This document shows, piece by piece, positions 12,746 to 22,001 of a stretch of DNA of 60,000 bases (positions within the stretch are counted from its first letter, which is position 1; every line of letters starts with the position of its first letter). The stretch is from Takakia lepidozioides (Eukaryota; Streptophyta; Takakiopsida; Takakiales; Takakiaceae). Below the pieces are notes generated by a model, which had not been told where the DNA came from, did no database searches, and saw only the letters and a list, made by a program, of their open reading frames with translations. A program made the position numbers and the translations under genes. The stretch lies in contig CM060734.1 in assembly GCA_030704615.1 (NCBI GenBank), positions 9,612,001 to 9,672,000 of the forward strand, written 5' to 3'.

Positions 12746-13895
12746 ATGCCTCCTAGACGTCGTGGCGGTGTTAGTTTACGTACAGAACGTGCACGAGCAC
12801 GACAACGTGCTGCTAGGGCAAGAGATGCGGACACCAATGACGAGAGGGAGGAAAGGCTACGTGCGGAAGCGGCCCATGTAGCAGCTATTAGGGCCGCAGA
12901 GTCCTCCGCTCAAACGGAAGAAAGGCTGCTAGCTCAGGCCGCTTATCAAGCACCCCATGTACTAGCTGTTAGGGCCGCAGAGTCCTCCGCTCAAGCCGAA
13001 GAAAGCCTGATAGCTTAGGTAGCTTATCAAGCACCCCATGTAGCAGCTGTTAGGGCCGCAGAGTCCTCCGCTCAAACGGAAGAAAGGCTGCTAGCTCAAG
13101 CCACTTAACAAGCACCCCATGTAGCAGCTGTTAGGGCCACAGAGTCCTCGACTCAAGCCGAAGAAAGGCTGATAGCTCAGGCAGCTTATCAAGCACCCCA
13201 TGTAGCAATTGTTAGGGCCACAGAGTCCTCCGCTCAAACGGAAGAAAGGCTGCTAGCTCAAGCCGCTTATCAAGCACACCATGTACCAGCTGTTAGGGCC
13301 GCAGAGTCATCCGCTCAAGCCGAAGAAAGGCTGATAGCTCAGGCCGCTTATCAAGCACCCCATGTAGAAGCTGTTAGGGCCGCAGAGTCCTCCGCTCAAA
13401 CGGAAGAAAGGCTGATAGCTTAGGCCGCTTATCAAGCACCCCCTGTAGCAGCTCTTAGGGGCGCTGAGTCCTCCGCTCAAGCGGAAAAAAGGCTGCGATT
13501 GCAGGGTTCATTATGTAGCAGCCGTTAGGGTTGCAGAATTTTCTTCTCAGTCCGAAGAAAGGTGGCAAGCACAAGCTGCTTATCAAGCACCCCATGTAGC
13601 AGCTGCTAGGGCCGCAGAGTTGGAAGAACAACGAGCAAAAAGATTACGTGATCAGGCTGTCTATCAAACTAGACAAAGGGCACCGTTCTTTGAAGTAGGG
13701 GTGCGCCATAACTTGGGCAATATGGATGTTGTCTGTCAACATTGCGGTGCTCTTCATTGGATGGCCGAAAAACTTACTGAGAGCAGTATTCAAAACCCAC
13801 TATTCGGCACATGCTGTCATAAAGATAAAGTTTCATTACCGTTGCTTCGACGCCCACCACCTATATTACAACAACTGTTTCTTGGTGAGGCTGGC
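12746..13895 (+). pseudogene. Helitron-like replicase ORF, N-terminal part, truncated
   Basis: The frame starts MPPRRRGGVSLRTERARARQ and runs through a charged Ala/Glu/Arg repeat region. It ends in a Cys/His segment: CQHCGALHWMAEKL, then FGTCCHKDKVSLPLL, then RRPPPILQQLF. That spacing of CxxC, HW, CC and KVxLP matches the region before the Helitron_like_N domain in plant Helitron Rep/helicase proteins. Stops fall inside the repeat region, for example near 13,016, 13,107 and 13,420. Homology breaks off near 13,890, where the LINE on the other strand begins. No Rep HUH motif or helicase remains in the window, so this is a 5' remnant. Confidence 0.6.
12896..13620 (+). repeat. In-frame 81-bp tandem repeat (27 residues), about 9 units
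   Basis: The word GTCCTCCGCTCAA occurs at 81-base steps (12,901, 12,982, 13,063 and onward). Each unit encodes about 27 residues resembling AAESSAQTEERLLAQAAYQ plus a linker, probably helical. Units alternate between a form with AQTEERLLAQ and one with AQAEERLIAQ, so the true amplification unit may be a 162-bp dimer. The last units are more diverged. Confidence 0.9.
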
Positions 13896-13989
13896 GGAGG
13901 TCGAGGCTTGCTTATGGGCTTTGCGGGTAAGGCTGGTTGAGAGATTGCGGATAGGGCGAGGCAAATTGGGACCTGGAACTGGGTGGATG

Positions 13990-14808
13990 AACCGGGGTGC
14001 GTATGGGCAACGTGTATGGGTTCTGACGTAGGGTTCACCTCGGGACAGGTAGCCCCTTTCTGGGCGAAGAAGTCGGCCATGTCGTTACCGGTGATGCCGG
14101 TGTGGGAGCGGACTTTAATGAAGTATATGGGTTGGTCTAAGGAGATGGCAAGATGGGCAATGGCGGATATAAGGTTCATGTCGGAGTGGTAATGGTGAGA
14201 GGAAGGGCGGGAGAGGTGGTTACGGATGAGAAAGAGTGAGGTGAGGCTATCAGTAAAGATGTAGTGTGGGGGGGAAAATGAGGAGAGTTGGGTAATGGCA
14301 TCATGAATGGCCATGAGCTCGGCTCGGAGGATGGTGGCCGGCCTCGAAGACGTAGGGCGATTCCTTGGTTGGTAGCGGCATGGTATATGCCGTAACCAGC
14401 CCGGGGACCAGCAATGAGGGAGCCATCCGTGTAGTGGGAGTGGTCAGGTGGGTATTTGAGAGGAAGTTTCGTGCGAGAAACTGGCGGATCCGTGGGGATA
14501 GTTGGGATAGGGGGGATGGGTGGGCGGGAAAGCATTTGACACCGTGACTTAGTTGCTTTAATGTGAGGAATGGGACGCATGGGGCGAGGGGTGCCGGGGA
14601 GAGTAGGGGGGGGGGTCGGGAAAATAGTGGCCTTCAGGCCATGCGTGTGTGTGAGAAGGTGGAGAAGGCGATCTGGGAAGGTATTGGGTATGATGGTAGA
14701 GAAGATGGGGCGGTGGACCAGCAGAATGAGGGTTAAGGTAGGTTGTTTGTGTTGTAGATATTTGGGGAGGGGCTGGGTGCGCGAATATTTGGAGCTGCCC
14801 TGGGTCAA
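13990..14808 (-). pseudogene. LINE RNase H domain, frameshifted
   Basis: RNase H removes the RNA strand of the cDNA hybrid. The catalytic set can be followed across two frames: HYTDGSLIAG (first Asp), RAELMAI-like context (Glu, near the frame change at about 14,310), YIFTDSLTSLFL (second Asp), then VRSHTGITGNDMAD (His and last Asp). A Pro-rich linker precedes it. A very similar domain on the + strand at 33,823-34,146 comes from another copy. At least one frameshift breaks it. Confidence 0.75.
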
Positions 14809-15394
14809 TAGCGGCTAGGGGCGTGACTCCGGGCGGCAGTTGGTGGAGGGGGTGTGGACCATTGGGCATTTGTTGGTGAGAGAGGAGGAGGATGGTGGCA
14901 TTGGAGGGGGATGACTGTGCCGCGAGCCGTGCCCATTGAAGTGCGTCTTGTAGATGGGGCCCTTGGGGGGGGTGTGCAAGACCATGGCCAGTCCAGGTAT
15001 GCTGGGATGCAGAGCCGATGGCTCCAAAGAAATAGTCTCTAGGGTGAGGGCTAGAGTATGACGAAATCGTCATACGGCATGTAAGCGGGCTAGAATAGTA
15101 GGAGTGTGTAATGTGAAAGGATTCTATAAGAAGTGTTAGGATGTCCGGATGAAGAGTAGTCTGTGACTGGGCTAGAGATAGTTTGATAAGGGAGCGGGGT
15201 TTTTTGAGGGGGGTATCGGCTAGCTACCGTTCAGCTAGCCAGCAGACTTCTGTTGCAAAGTCCTGCCGTGCTGGCGAGAACTGACTAGGTGAGGGGGAAG
15301 AGGTAGAAAATCTATGCTAGAGCCGAGAGAGGCGGTCGTTTGGAATAAGGCCTATGTAGCGGCCGTTGGAGGCGTATAATTTGGACATGCGGGA

Positions 15395-15959
15395 TCATGT
15401 GCAGATGATGGGGGTGGTGTAGGAGATGTCTTTATCGGGATTGCATTCAGCAATGCAAACATGCACGTTAGGAGCAAGAAGGGGGGTATGGACGTATTGG
15501 GCGTCTATTGGTTGGGGTGGGGAGGTGTGTTGCTGATGGATATGGGTTAGGTAGTTGGTATTGGTGGATTTATGAAAAGCAATGAGGAGGTCAAGGTTAT
15601 GGTCTGGGTCGCAATCATTGTGAGATCCGAATAGGTCATCCTCCGATTGCCAGGTGTTGTCTTCCGATGGGTATCCGGCCCACTTGCAGAGATAGAAGGT
15701 ATCCAGACATAGGGCGCCGAATTTGTTAGCTGTGGTTTGGGTTCTGATTCCGAGGATGGCTTCGATGGTGAAGGCTTCCGGGTTGTCTGGGTTCGTATAT
15801 GGGAGAACGAGTGGGGGGGTTGGAGCAAGTAGGGGATATCCGAGGAGGGGGGGGGGGGGGGGGGGGGGGAGGAGGAGGCGGGAGGGGTTAGGTCTGGGGA
15901 GGTAGGTAGGGTCCGTGTGTGAGCCCGGTGTCAGGGGAGAGAAGAGTGCCTTGGTTAAA

Positions 15960-16037
<78 letters not shown>

Positions 16038-16478
16038 ATCGATATAGGGGTGGGGGTTGAGGTGGGGAGCGGCAAGTTTATTGAGAATAGAGGGGGCTGG
16101 GTTGGTTCGGTATTGGGGTAGGAGGTCTAGTTTGTGATGTGGGAAGAGTTTACATGGGAAGTCACAGTCTAGGGTGCATGAGGGGGTCCTGTGGCAAAAA
16201 AGGGTCTGAAGGATGGACAAAAACCGGCATGTCTTAACAGTTGCTTTGGAGTATTTGAGAGTGAATTCTCGGGGTGAGAGAAGTTTGCAGCCAGAGGTTG
16301 TGGTGAGTTGGGTGAGAGTCATGATGTGTCGGAGTTTAAAGTAGGCAAGTATGGTCGTCTTCTGGCGGGAATGTTGTTCTTCAAGTGCGGAGAGGAGTGG
16401 GCTAGCAAGGCAGGCTTGTTCAAGAGGTGAGATGGTGTTGGGGTAGCCGGGTAGATCGGTTTGTATGCTAATGTTCAT
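15395..16478 (-). pseudogene. LINE linker, polyproline tract and chromodomain-like segment
   Basis: After the RT the - strand frame continues through a Cys/His-containing linker, a long proline run templated by a G76 tract, and then a segment with FTIEAILGIR, YLCKWAGYPSEDNTWQSEDDL and LLIAFHKS. The order of a hydrophobic strand, a YxxKWxGY(P)xxxNTWxxxxxL core and a C-terminal helix is the chromodomain pattern; the Tyr/Trp residues that form the methyl-lysine cage are present. Chromodomains are familiar in Ty3/gypsy integrases (chromoviruses), not in LINEs. Here the segment lies between RT and RNase H of a LINE. A fused gypsy scrap is the alternative, but no integrase sequence is visible next to it. 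Confidence 0.65.
15961..16036 (+). repeat. G76 homopolymer
   Basis: An uninterrupted run of 76 G (proline codons on the - strand LINE frame). A second run of 23 G lies at 15,847-15,869. Exact lengths may be affected by sequencing error. Confidence 0.9.
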
Positions 16479-16752
16479 TTGTCGGAGGATGTAGAGGGTT
16501 CTAGTGGTAGGAGAGTGGAGGCAAGATTGGGGTGGGGGGGAGGGTGGGTAGGGAGTGGAGGCCGTTATATTTGGTAGCCAGGAATTGAAGGAGACCTCTA
16601 TAGATAAGGCCTAGCCGGCCAGGGTCATTGAGGGCTTCTTGAAGTTGCTTGCCCAGGGTGCGGGCATAAGAGGTAAGTAGCGAGATAGTACCTATGTCAA
16701 AGTTGTCGTTGGGGAGCTGGGTAAGAGCATTGGGGGTGCTGGTGGGTAGGCC

Positions 16753-18720
16753 TCAAATGCGTTTAGTGAGCTGGATGAAGTGTTTGTCAATTAATTTGAG
16801 ATCTGGGAGAGAGAAGGGGGCTGCGTGGAAAGAGTATTGGACTTGTGACTTGAGTACGGTTTGAATGAGGGAGAGTTTGGGACGGATGGATACCGGGGAT
16901 TTGAGGAGGGCCGTACTTTTGTCAATCAATTTAGCGATTGTAGTGGATTTTTGTAGGTGCCAAGTAAGGGAGGGGACTAGTTGTATGCCTAGGTAGGTGT
17001 AGGGTTCATCAGGGCCTAAGAAGGGGAAATTTTTGTTTTGGTAGTGGATATACAATTTGCAGTGTGAGGCTGTCATGGCTTTGGTGAGTTTGCTATGATG
17101 GGTAGCTATGGTGACAGCACATTTGTGGAGGCTGAGCTCCATGCAAGGGGAGGTCACTTCCAAATATTACCACTTGACATGCAAAAACATATAGGGTGCC
17201 GAAAATTTTGAGAAAATAAAATTTAGAATACATTTAGAAATACTATAGGGTACTAATATATTGGCGGCACCACATTTAAATTAAAATAGGGTCCAAAATA
17301 AAGACGTATTTAAAAAAGTTAAAACTAATATATGATGGAGATAAATTAAAGGGACACATGTCGTTCAGTGATACGCAGTTCGGGACATGTAGCGGAGAGG
17401 GCATAGGCGCATGTGCACAGCAACCCTAGGCTTCCCTCTCTCCTGAGGGCATTTGAAATTCAAATATGATGTAACTGACAGCAAGTGGATAGACATAGAT
17501 TCAATTATTAGTTCAGTTACTATGAGATTTTATTTTGCTCATAACCTTTATACTTTAAATGATGCTGATGCATCTATTTTGGATGAATTTGTTTCCAACA
17601 AATAAAAAAAATCATTACCCCGTAAATTTATTATATTTATTTTCAAGTTAATATAGGGTGTCAAATATTTCTTACCTGCTATAAAATATAAATAATATAG
17701 CTTGCAAGAAAATATGCCATATTACAAAATTATGTAATAATAGGGTGGCCAAAAATTCAGAAAATAAAATTAATACCCCCATAGAAAATGCCTGTTTGCC
17801 TCACGTGCCTGGGAAACTAGATATGGAGTGACCTCCCCAAGGCTCCATGCCAAACCATTGATTAAATCTAAATAGTTTGTCTGCTTGTCAGTTGATATTT
17901 TGTGTGGGCGAGGATGGCAAGGTCGTCTGCATAGGGCGCCGCAAAGATGGGTACTGTTAGAGGTTTTATAGCGGTAGCCTATCTTACCTCGGTCGATCCA
18001 TCTAAGAAGGGGCTCTAGGAAGATGATGAACAGGTAAGGGCTGAGGGTATCTCTTTGGATAGTGCCTCGCAAAATTGGGATAGGGGGAGTGGAACCGTAA
18101 TATGAGCCAGTATATTCTGTGGAGCTATCGGTATAGATGTTGCCGATGAGTTGTATAGCGTCAGTGGGATAGCCCAGATCCGTCATAATGGCGAGAAGTC
18201 GGGCGTGGTCAAGAGATCCAAAGGCATTTTTAAAGTCAATGTACAGGAGATAGATGTCATGTTTAGTGAGTTTGGCGTCTTCGAGTGCGGATATGACATA
18301 TTGTATTTGGCGAGTGGTACTACAAGTGGCACGGAAGCCTTCTTGGGGGTCATTAAGAATGCGGTGCTGCTCTCCATAGCAGGAGAGCATTGTGGTTAGC
18401 ATACTAGTGAAGAGTTTGTATATGGTGTTGGCTAAAGCTATAGGGCGGTAGTTACCGAGATCTATGGGGTCCCCTTTTTTGTAGAGAAGGATAGTATGGC
18501 TATGTTTCCAAGATGGAGGAATACGTCGTAGGCGATAACAGAGGTGGAAAAATTTGAATAAGAGGGAGTGAAAATGAGGATCTAGAGCTTGGAGTATGGC
18601 ATTGGGGATGAGATCGGGACCGGGGGCTTTGGATTTGGATAGGGATTTGAGACATGAGTCGTAAATAGCTATGGTGAAGAACGAGAGGATGGTATCCTCA
18701 GGGGCCCCACGTTTATCTAA
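16753..18720 (-). pseudogene. LINE reverse transcriptase, split by an insertion
   Basis: The - strand shows classic non-LTR RT motifs in order: SKAPGPDLIPNAIL, then LLYKKGDPIDLGNYRPIAL, then QEGFRATCSTTRQI, then YIDFKNAFGSLDH, then GTIQRDTLSPYLF, and YADD at 17,922-17,933 (catalytic Asp pair present). A frameshift lies just before YADD. The frame stops at an inserted element (17,148-17,837) and resumes at 17,147 with SLHKCAVT and YTYLGIQLVPSLTW, the usual post-catalytic LINE block. The enzyme would copy LINE RNA by target-primed reverse transcription; this copy is inactive as read. Confidence 0.85.
17148..17837. mobile_element. 690-bp non-autonomous DNA element with 11-bp TIRs
   Basis: The ends are perfect 11-bp inverted repeats, GGGAGGTCACT and AGTGACCTCCC, flanked on both sides by CAAG (17,144-17,147 and 17,838-17,841), a likely 4-bp target-site duplication. 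The interior is AT-rich and non-coding. Removing it rejoins the LINE RT, which fixes its boundaries. A 4-bp duplication does not match the commonest plant MITE groups. Confidence 0.7.
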
Positions 18721-19199
18721 GGAGAATCCGTCGATGTCATGCCAAGGGTAGAGTTTGAAGCAGTCGTTAGTATGTTTGTTGGGGTGGAGGCAGTGCTTGA
18801 CTGTGGGTGTGTAGGAGGCTGAGGCTTGCAGATTTCATTCTTAATATCGTCCGGTTGGGTTACGAGGTGGCCATGTCGGTGTCTAAGGCAGTCGATAGGG
18901 GGGTTGAGGGCAGGGTTGAAGATGGCTTTATGGGCGCGTTTAGGGTGATCACGTAAAAGTTTCCCGAAGGATGAGACGAATTTCTTGTGATTGGCAGTGG
19001 CTTTTTGTTTGGTGATGTTATATGCGGCCTTCTTTGCATCCCTGCCAATTTTGGCTAGGGTAGCAATCCAGCTGGGTATGGATGTGGGGTCGGACGGCGG
19101 GGGTAGAAGTGGTTGGCAGAGGGGGATAGCGTTTAAGCTGTCATGTACCCAAGCATCGTGCCACAACATACATCGCTGTCCACCACACAATCTAAGCAC
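18717..19199 (-). pseudogene. LINE pre-RT basic region, 5'-truncated
   Basis: This frame of about 160 residues begins near the gypsy junction and is basic (for example AKIGRDAKKAAYNITKQKA), as is common between endonuclease and RT in LINE ORF2. It leads into the RT motifs after a frame change. The N-terminal endonuclease is absent here. Confidence 0.55.
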
Positions 19200-19213
19200 A
19201 CAATCCTAGAAAG

Positions 19214-20118
19214 CTATACCACAATATAAACATAGTCACCAGGGTTGAATCTCCGAACCCCAAGACGATAGCCCCCACCACGTATGGTAGCATACCTCAA
19301 CGTATCACGATGTTGTGCAATGGCAAGGTTCTCGAAAGCCATGGGCATGACTTTCTTGAACAACTCTGCACGCTGCTCACATGCACGTGCCCACACGTCC
19401 GGATCGTCAAGGTTAAGAACTATAGCAGCTTCTCTGCAAATGGATGTAGGCAAATCCGGCTCTCGGCCAAAGAGAAGAAAGTATGGTGAGAAGGAGGCAA
19501 GTGATGCTTGCTTGCTGAACCTGTAGCCCATGGCTAACCAGGGTAACTGAAGGTCCCAATCTCCTAGGTGTCCCTTCTGCAAGCCATACTTGCGCAAACC
19601 CCTCTTTACTGTCTGAACAACTCTCTCTGCTAAGCCATCGGCCTCAGGATGATCCCGAGAAGTGGTGCGGTGGTCTATCAAGGCCTTGTCACACAAAGCC
19701 TGAAACTCCCCCAAGAACTCTCTCCCTTGGTCCGTGAGTACCTCAGCTGGAGCACCGAATCGGCTAAGCACACAATCCAAGAATGCATACGCAGCTCCCT
19801 CACTAGCCTTATCGGGCAATGGAACCAATTCAATCCACTTGGAGAAGTGCTCTACCATCACCAACACGTACTTGTTGTGGCGCATGGTCAGTGGCAATGG
19901 CCCTGCGAAGTCAAGACTCCACCTGTAGCCCAATCCCATGATCGGAAGAGGGTGCAATTGTGGAGTAGGGGCGTTGAATGAAGCACGCACCCTGTCACAC
20001 ACCATGCACCTAGCCACAAATTGTTGCACCTCTGTGTGCATACCACGCCACCAATACTGCCCCTACAGTAGACTATGAGTGCGTCGCACCCCAAAATGCC
20101 CCAACTCCTCATGGGCAT
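19214..20118 (-). pseudogene. Gypsy integrase, 3'-truncated
   Basis: The retroviral-type integrase core is clear. CMVCDRVRA belongs to the zinc-binding domain, followed by WSLDFAGPLP (first Asp), VLTDQGREF (second Asp) and HPEADGLAERVVQTVK (Glu), giving the D,D,E triad. The C-terminal part keeps NPGDYVYI of the usual GDYVYL strand and then stops where LINE sequence begins, so any chromodomain tail is lost. A stop near 20,060 breaks the N-terminal zinc finger from the core. Confidence 0.88.
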
Positions 20119-20437
20119 GCCGCGCTAACCGTGCCCGTTGTGTTGGGTGAGGCACAATCCTCACTCGACCATCCTCCCCACACTTGGAGCAGGTGTGTCC
20201 CCTCCCACTTGAACCTCTTGGCTCGTTGTAGGATCCGATCCCTCTCCTTGGCAGTCACAGTGGCTGCAGTGTCTCCAGTGCGGAGGTAGTCCAACACAAC
20301 TGAATCCTCATGTATATCTTTGGCGCCACCTTGCTCATTGCTGGCCTCAGGGTCCTCAGACACTTGATCTACAGTCATCCTGTTGCAGGTCCAACCTGGC
20401 CTTCCGCTGCCAAGATACACAGAAATGCAGATGCATG

Positions 20438-21082
20438 TCATCCGGGCACCATCTCCTCGTCCGTCTCACCATGCCACTGAGCTCCAGTGTCATCCTGTTG
20501 GCTCGTGCATGGATTGCGATTCAACCCATCTGCATTGCGATTGACCAAACCCGGTCGATGCACCACCTGAAAGTCATACTCTTGAAGGATGAGTGCCCAC
20601 CGTGCAAGCTTCCCCGTAAGCTTGTCTGACTCCATCAACCACTTGAGTGGTTGGTGATCCGTGACAAGGGTGAAGAGATTGCCGTATAGATAGCACCTGA
20701 AGTGTGCCACGGCCCACACTGCAGCTAAGCATTCTCCCTCATATGAGCTATACTTAGACTCTGCAACGTTGTTCGAGCGGCTAGCATAAGCCACTACGAA
20801 CTCTCTTCCCTCATCGTCCACCTGTGTGAGCACCGCTCCAAGCCCCAGCATGCTCCAATCTGTATGCAGCTGAAAAGGACGCCCCCTGATAGGTCGTCTC
20901 AAGATGGGCGCCGAGGTCAACCTCGCCTTGAGCTCTTGAAAAACTTGTTCTTGCTCATCTTCCCACTGCCACTCCTGGTCCACCTTGGTCAGCTTGGTTA
21001 GAGCCTTTGCAATGGCACTAAATCCCTTAACAAACCGTCTATAATAGTTTGCTAACCCCATGAAAGCTCGAACTCGGCTCAC
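20438..21082 (-). CDS. Gypsy RNase H and connection domain
   Basis: The frame starts with the RT thumb/connection block (FMGLANYYRRFVKGFSAIAKAL) and continues into RNase H: LHTDWSMLGLGAVLTQ (first Asp), YSSYEGECLAAVWAV (Glu), LVTDHQPLKWL (Asp), ending with NADGLNRNP (Asp). All four acidic residues are present in this 214-residue open stretch. Confidence 0.88.
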   Translation of the reverse strand: MSRVRAFMGLANYYRRFVKGFSAIAKALTKLTKVDQEWQWEDEQEQVFQELKARLTSAPILRRPIRGRPFQLHTDWSMLGLGAVLTQVDDEGREFVVAYASRSNNVAESKYSSYEGECLAAVWAVAHFRCYLYGNLFTLVTDHQPLKWLMESDKLTGKLARWALILQEYDFQVVHRPGLVNRNADGLNRNPCTSQQDDTGAQWHGETDEEMVPG

Positions 21083-21227
21083 ATCCGTGGGGCGTGGAAC
21101 CTGTGCAATGGACTCTACCTTAGTCTGTTGTACCCCAATCCTCCAGGATATATCATGTGACCCAGATACTCAATCTGGTTGTGGAAAAACTTGCACTTTC
21201 CCGGATGTAACTTCAATCCGTGCGCCC

Positions 21228-21999
21228 TCAAGCGCTCAAATACCCCTGAAGGTGTCTCTCATGCTTTTCCACCGTAGCACTAAAGATGATGATGTCATCT
21301 ATGTAGCACCGAGCAAACTCCACCCCTGCTAGAATCCTGTCCATGACTCTCTGAAACTCTGCCGGAGCGTTCTTAAGCCCAAATGGTAAGAACCGCCACT
21401 GGTATAGGCAATCCTTCCCGTGCTCATTGATCCCCCAGAATGCCGTCTTTTGCTTATCCCCTCCTTGATCGGCAACTGGTGATATCCGGATGTAAATCCA
21501 ACGTGCTAAAGACCTTGGCATGCCCAATGGCATCAAAGATCTCCTCTGGTGTTGGCATGGCATACCTATCGGACTTGGTCTGACGATTTACAGGCCGGTA
21601 ATCACCGCACATACGTCTCTCCGTCCAATTGCCAAAGACATCCTTCTTGGCTGGCATCACTGTGGCTGAAGCATACTCTCCCCAGATAGCTCCACCAAAC
21701 CAGCCTCCCAAAGGTCCTGAGTTCTCATCTGAATCAAGGACCTCTCCATGTCAGTGTATCTATAGGGTCTCCGAAAGATTGGCGTGTCAGTAGCCAATTC
21801 AATGCGAATCTCTTGACCCTTCAGTGCTCCTAAGTCCTTCAAACTGAAGGCAAAGCAGTTCCTGTAAGCCCTCAAGAACCGCCGTATACGTCGTCTCTCT
21901 CCTTCGGTGACTATAGGTCCAACATCAGGCTCCCAGTTGTCCTCCGTGACTGCAACCTTGAGTCCAGCAGGCTTAGAGGTAGAAGACGCGTCCCGTGGT
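21228..21999 (-). pseudogene. Gypsy reverse transcriptase, frameshifted
   Basis: RT motifs appear over three frames: HAKVFSTLDL (first catalytic Asp), TAFWGINEHG, WRFLPFGLKNAPAEFQRVMD and YIDDIIIFS (catalytic Asp pair). The upstream part reads in frame from the DNMT after a single TAG at 22,004-22,002. A one-base shift at about 21,680 and another before TAFW break the domain. The order DNMT then RT fixes the methyltransferase inside Pol. Confidence 0.85.
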
Positions 22000-22001
22000 T
22001 G

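Larger units (their letters stand above)
13890..19205 (-). mobile_element. Non-LTR retrotransposon (LINE) with chromodomain and RNase H
   Basis: Read on the - strand the order is a basic pre-RT region (19.2-18.7 kb), reverse transcriptase (18.7-16.75 kb), a linker with polyproline, a chromodomain-like segment (about 15.8-15.5 kb), a Pro-rich linker and RNase H (14.5-13.99 kb). The endonuclease is missing at the 5' side, where the gypsy element abuts. An endonuclease scrap of the same kind of LINE sits at 29.64-30.17 kb and may be its displaced 5' part. Frames shift several times. A 690-bp inverted-repeat element interrupts the RT. Confidence 0.75.

Noticed and set aside
13983-16121. Plus-strand ORFs with long Gly or basic runs
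   Set aside because: They are antisense shadows of the LINE RNase H, chromodomain and polyproline regions; the - strand carries the recognisable motifs.
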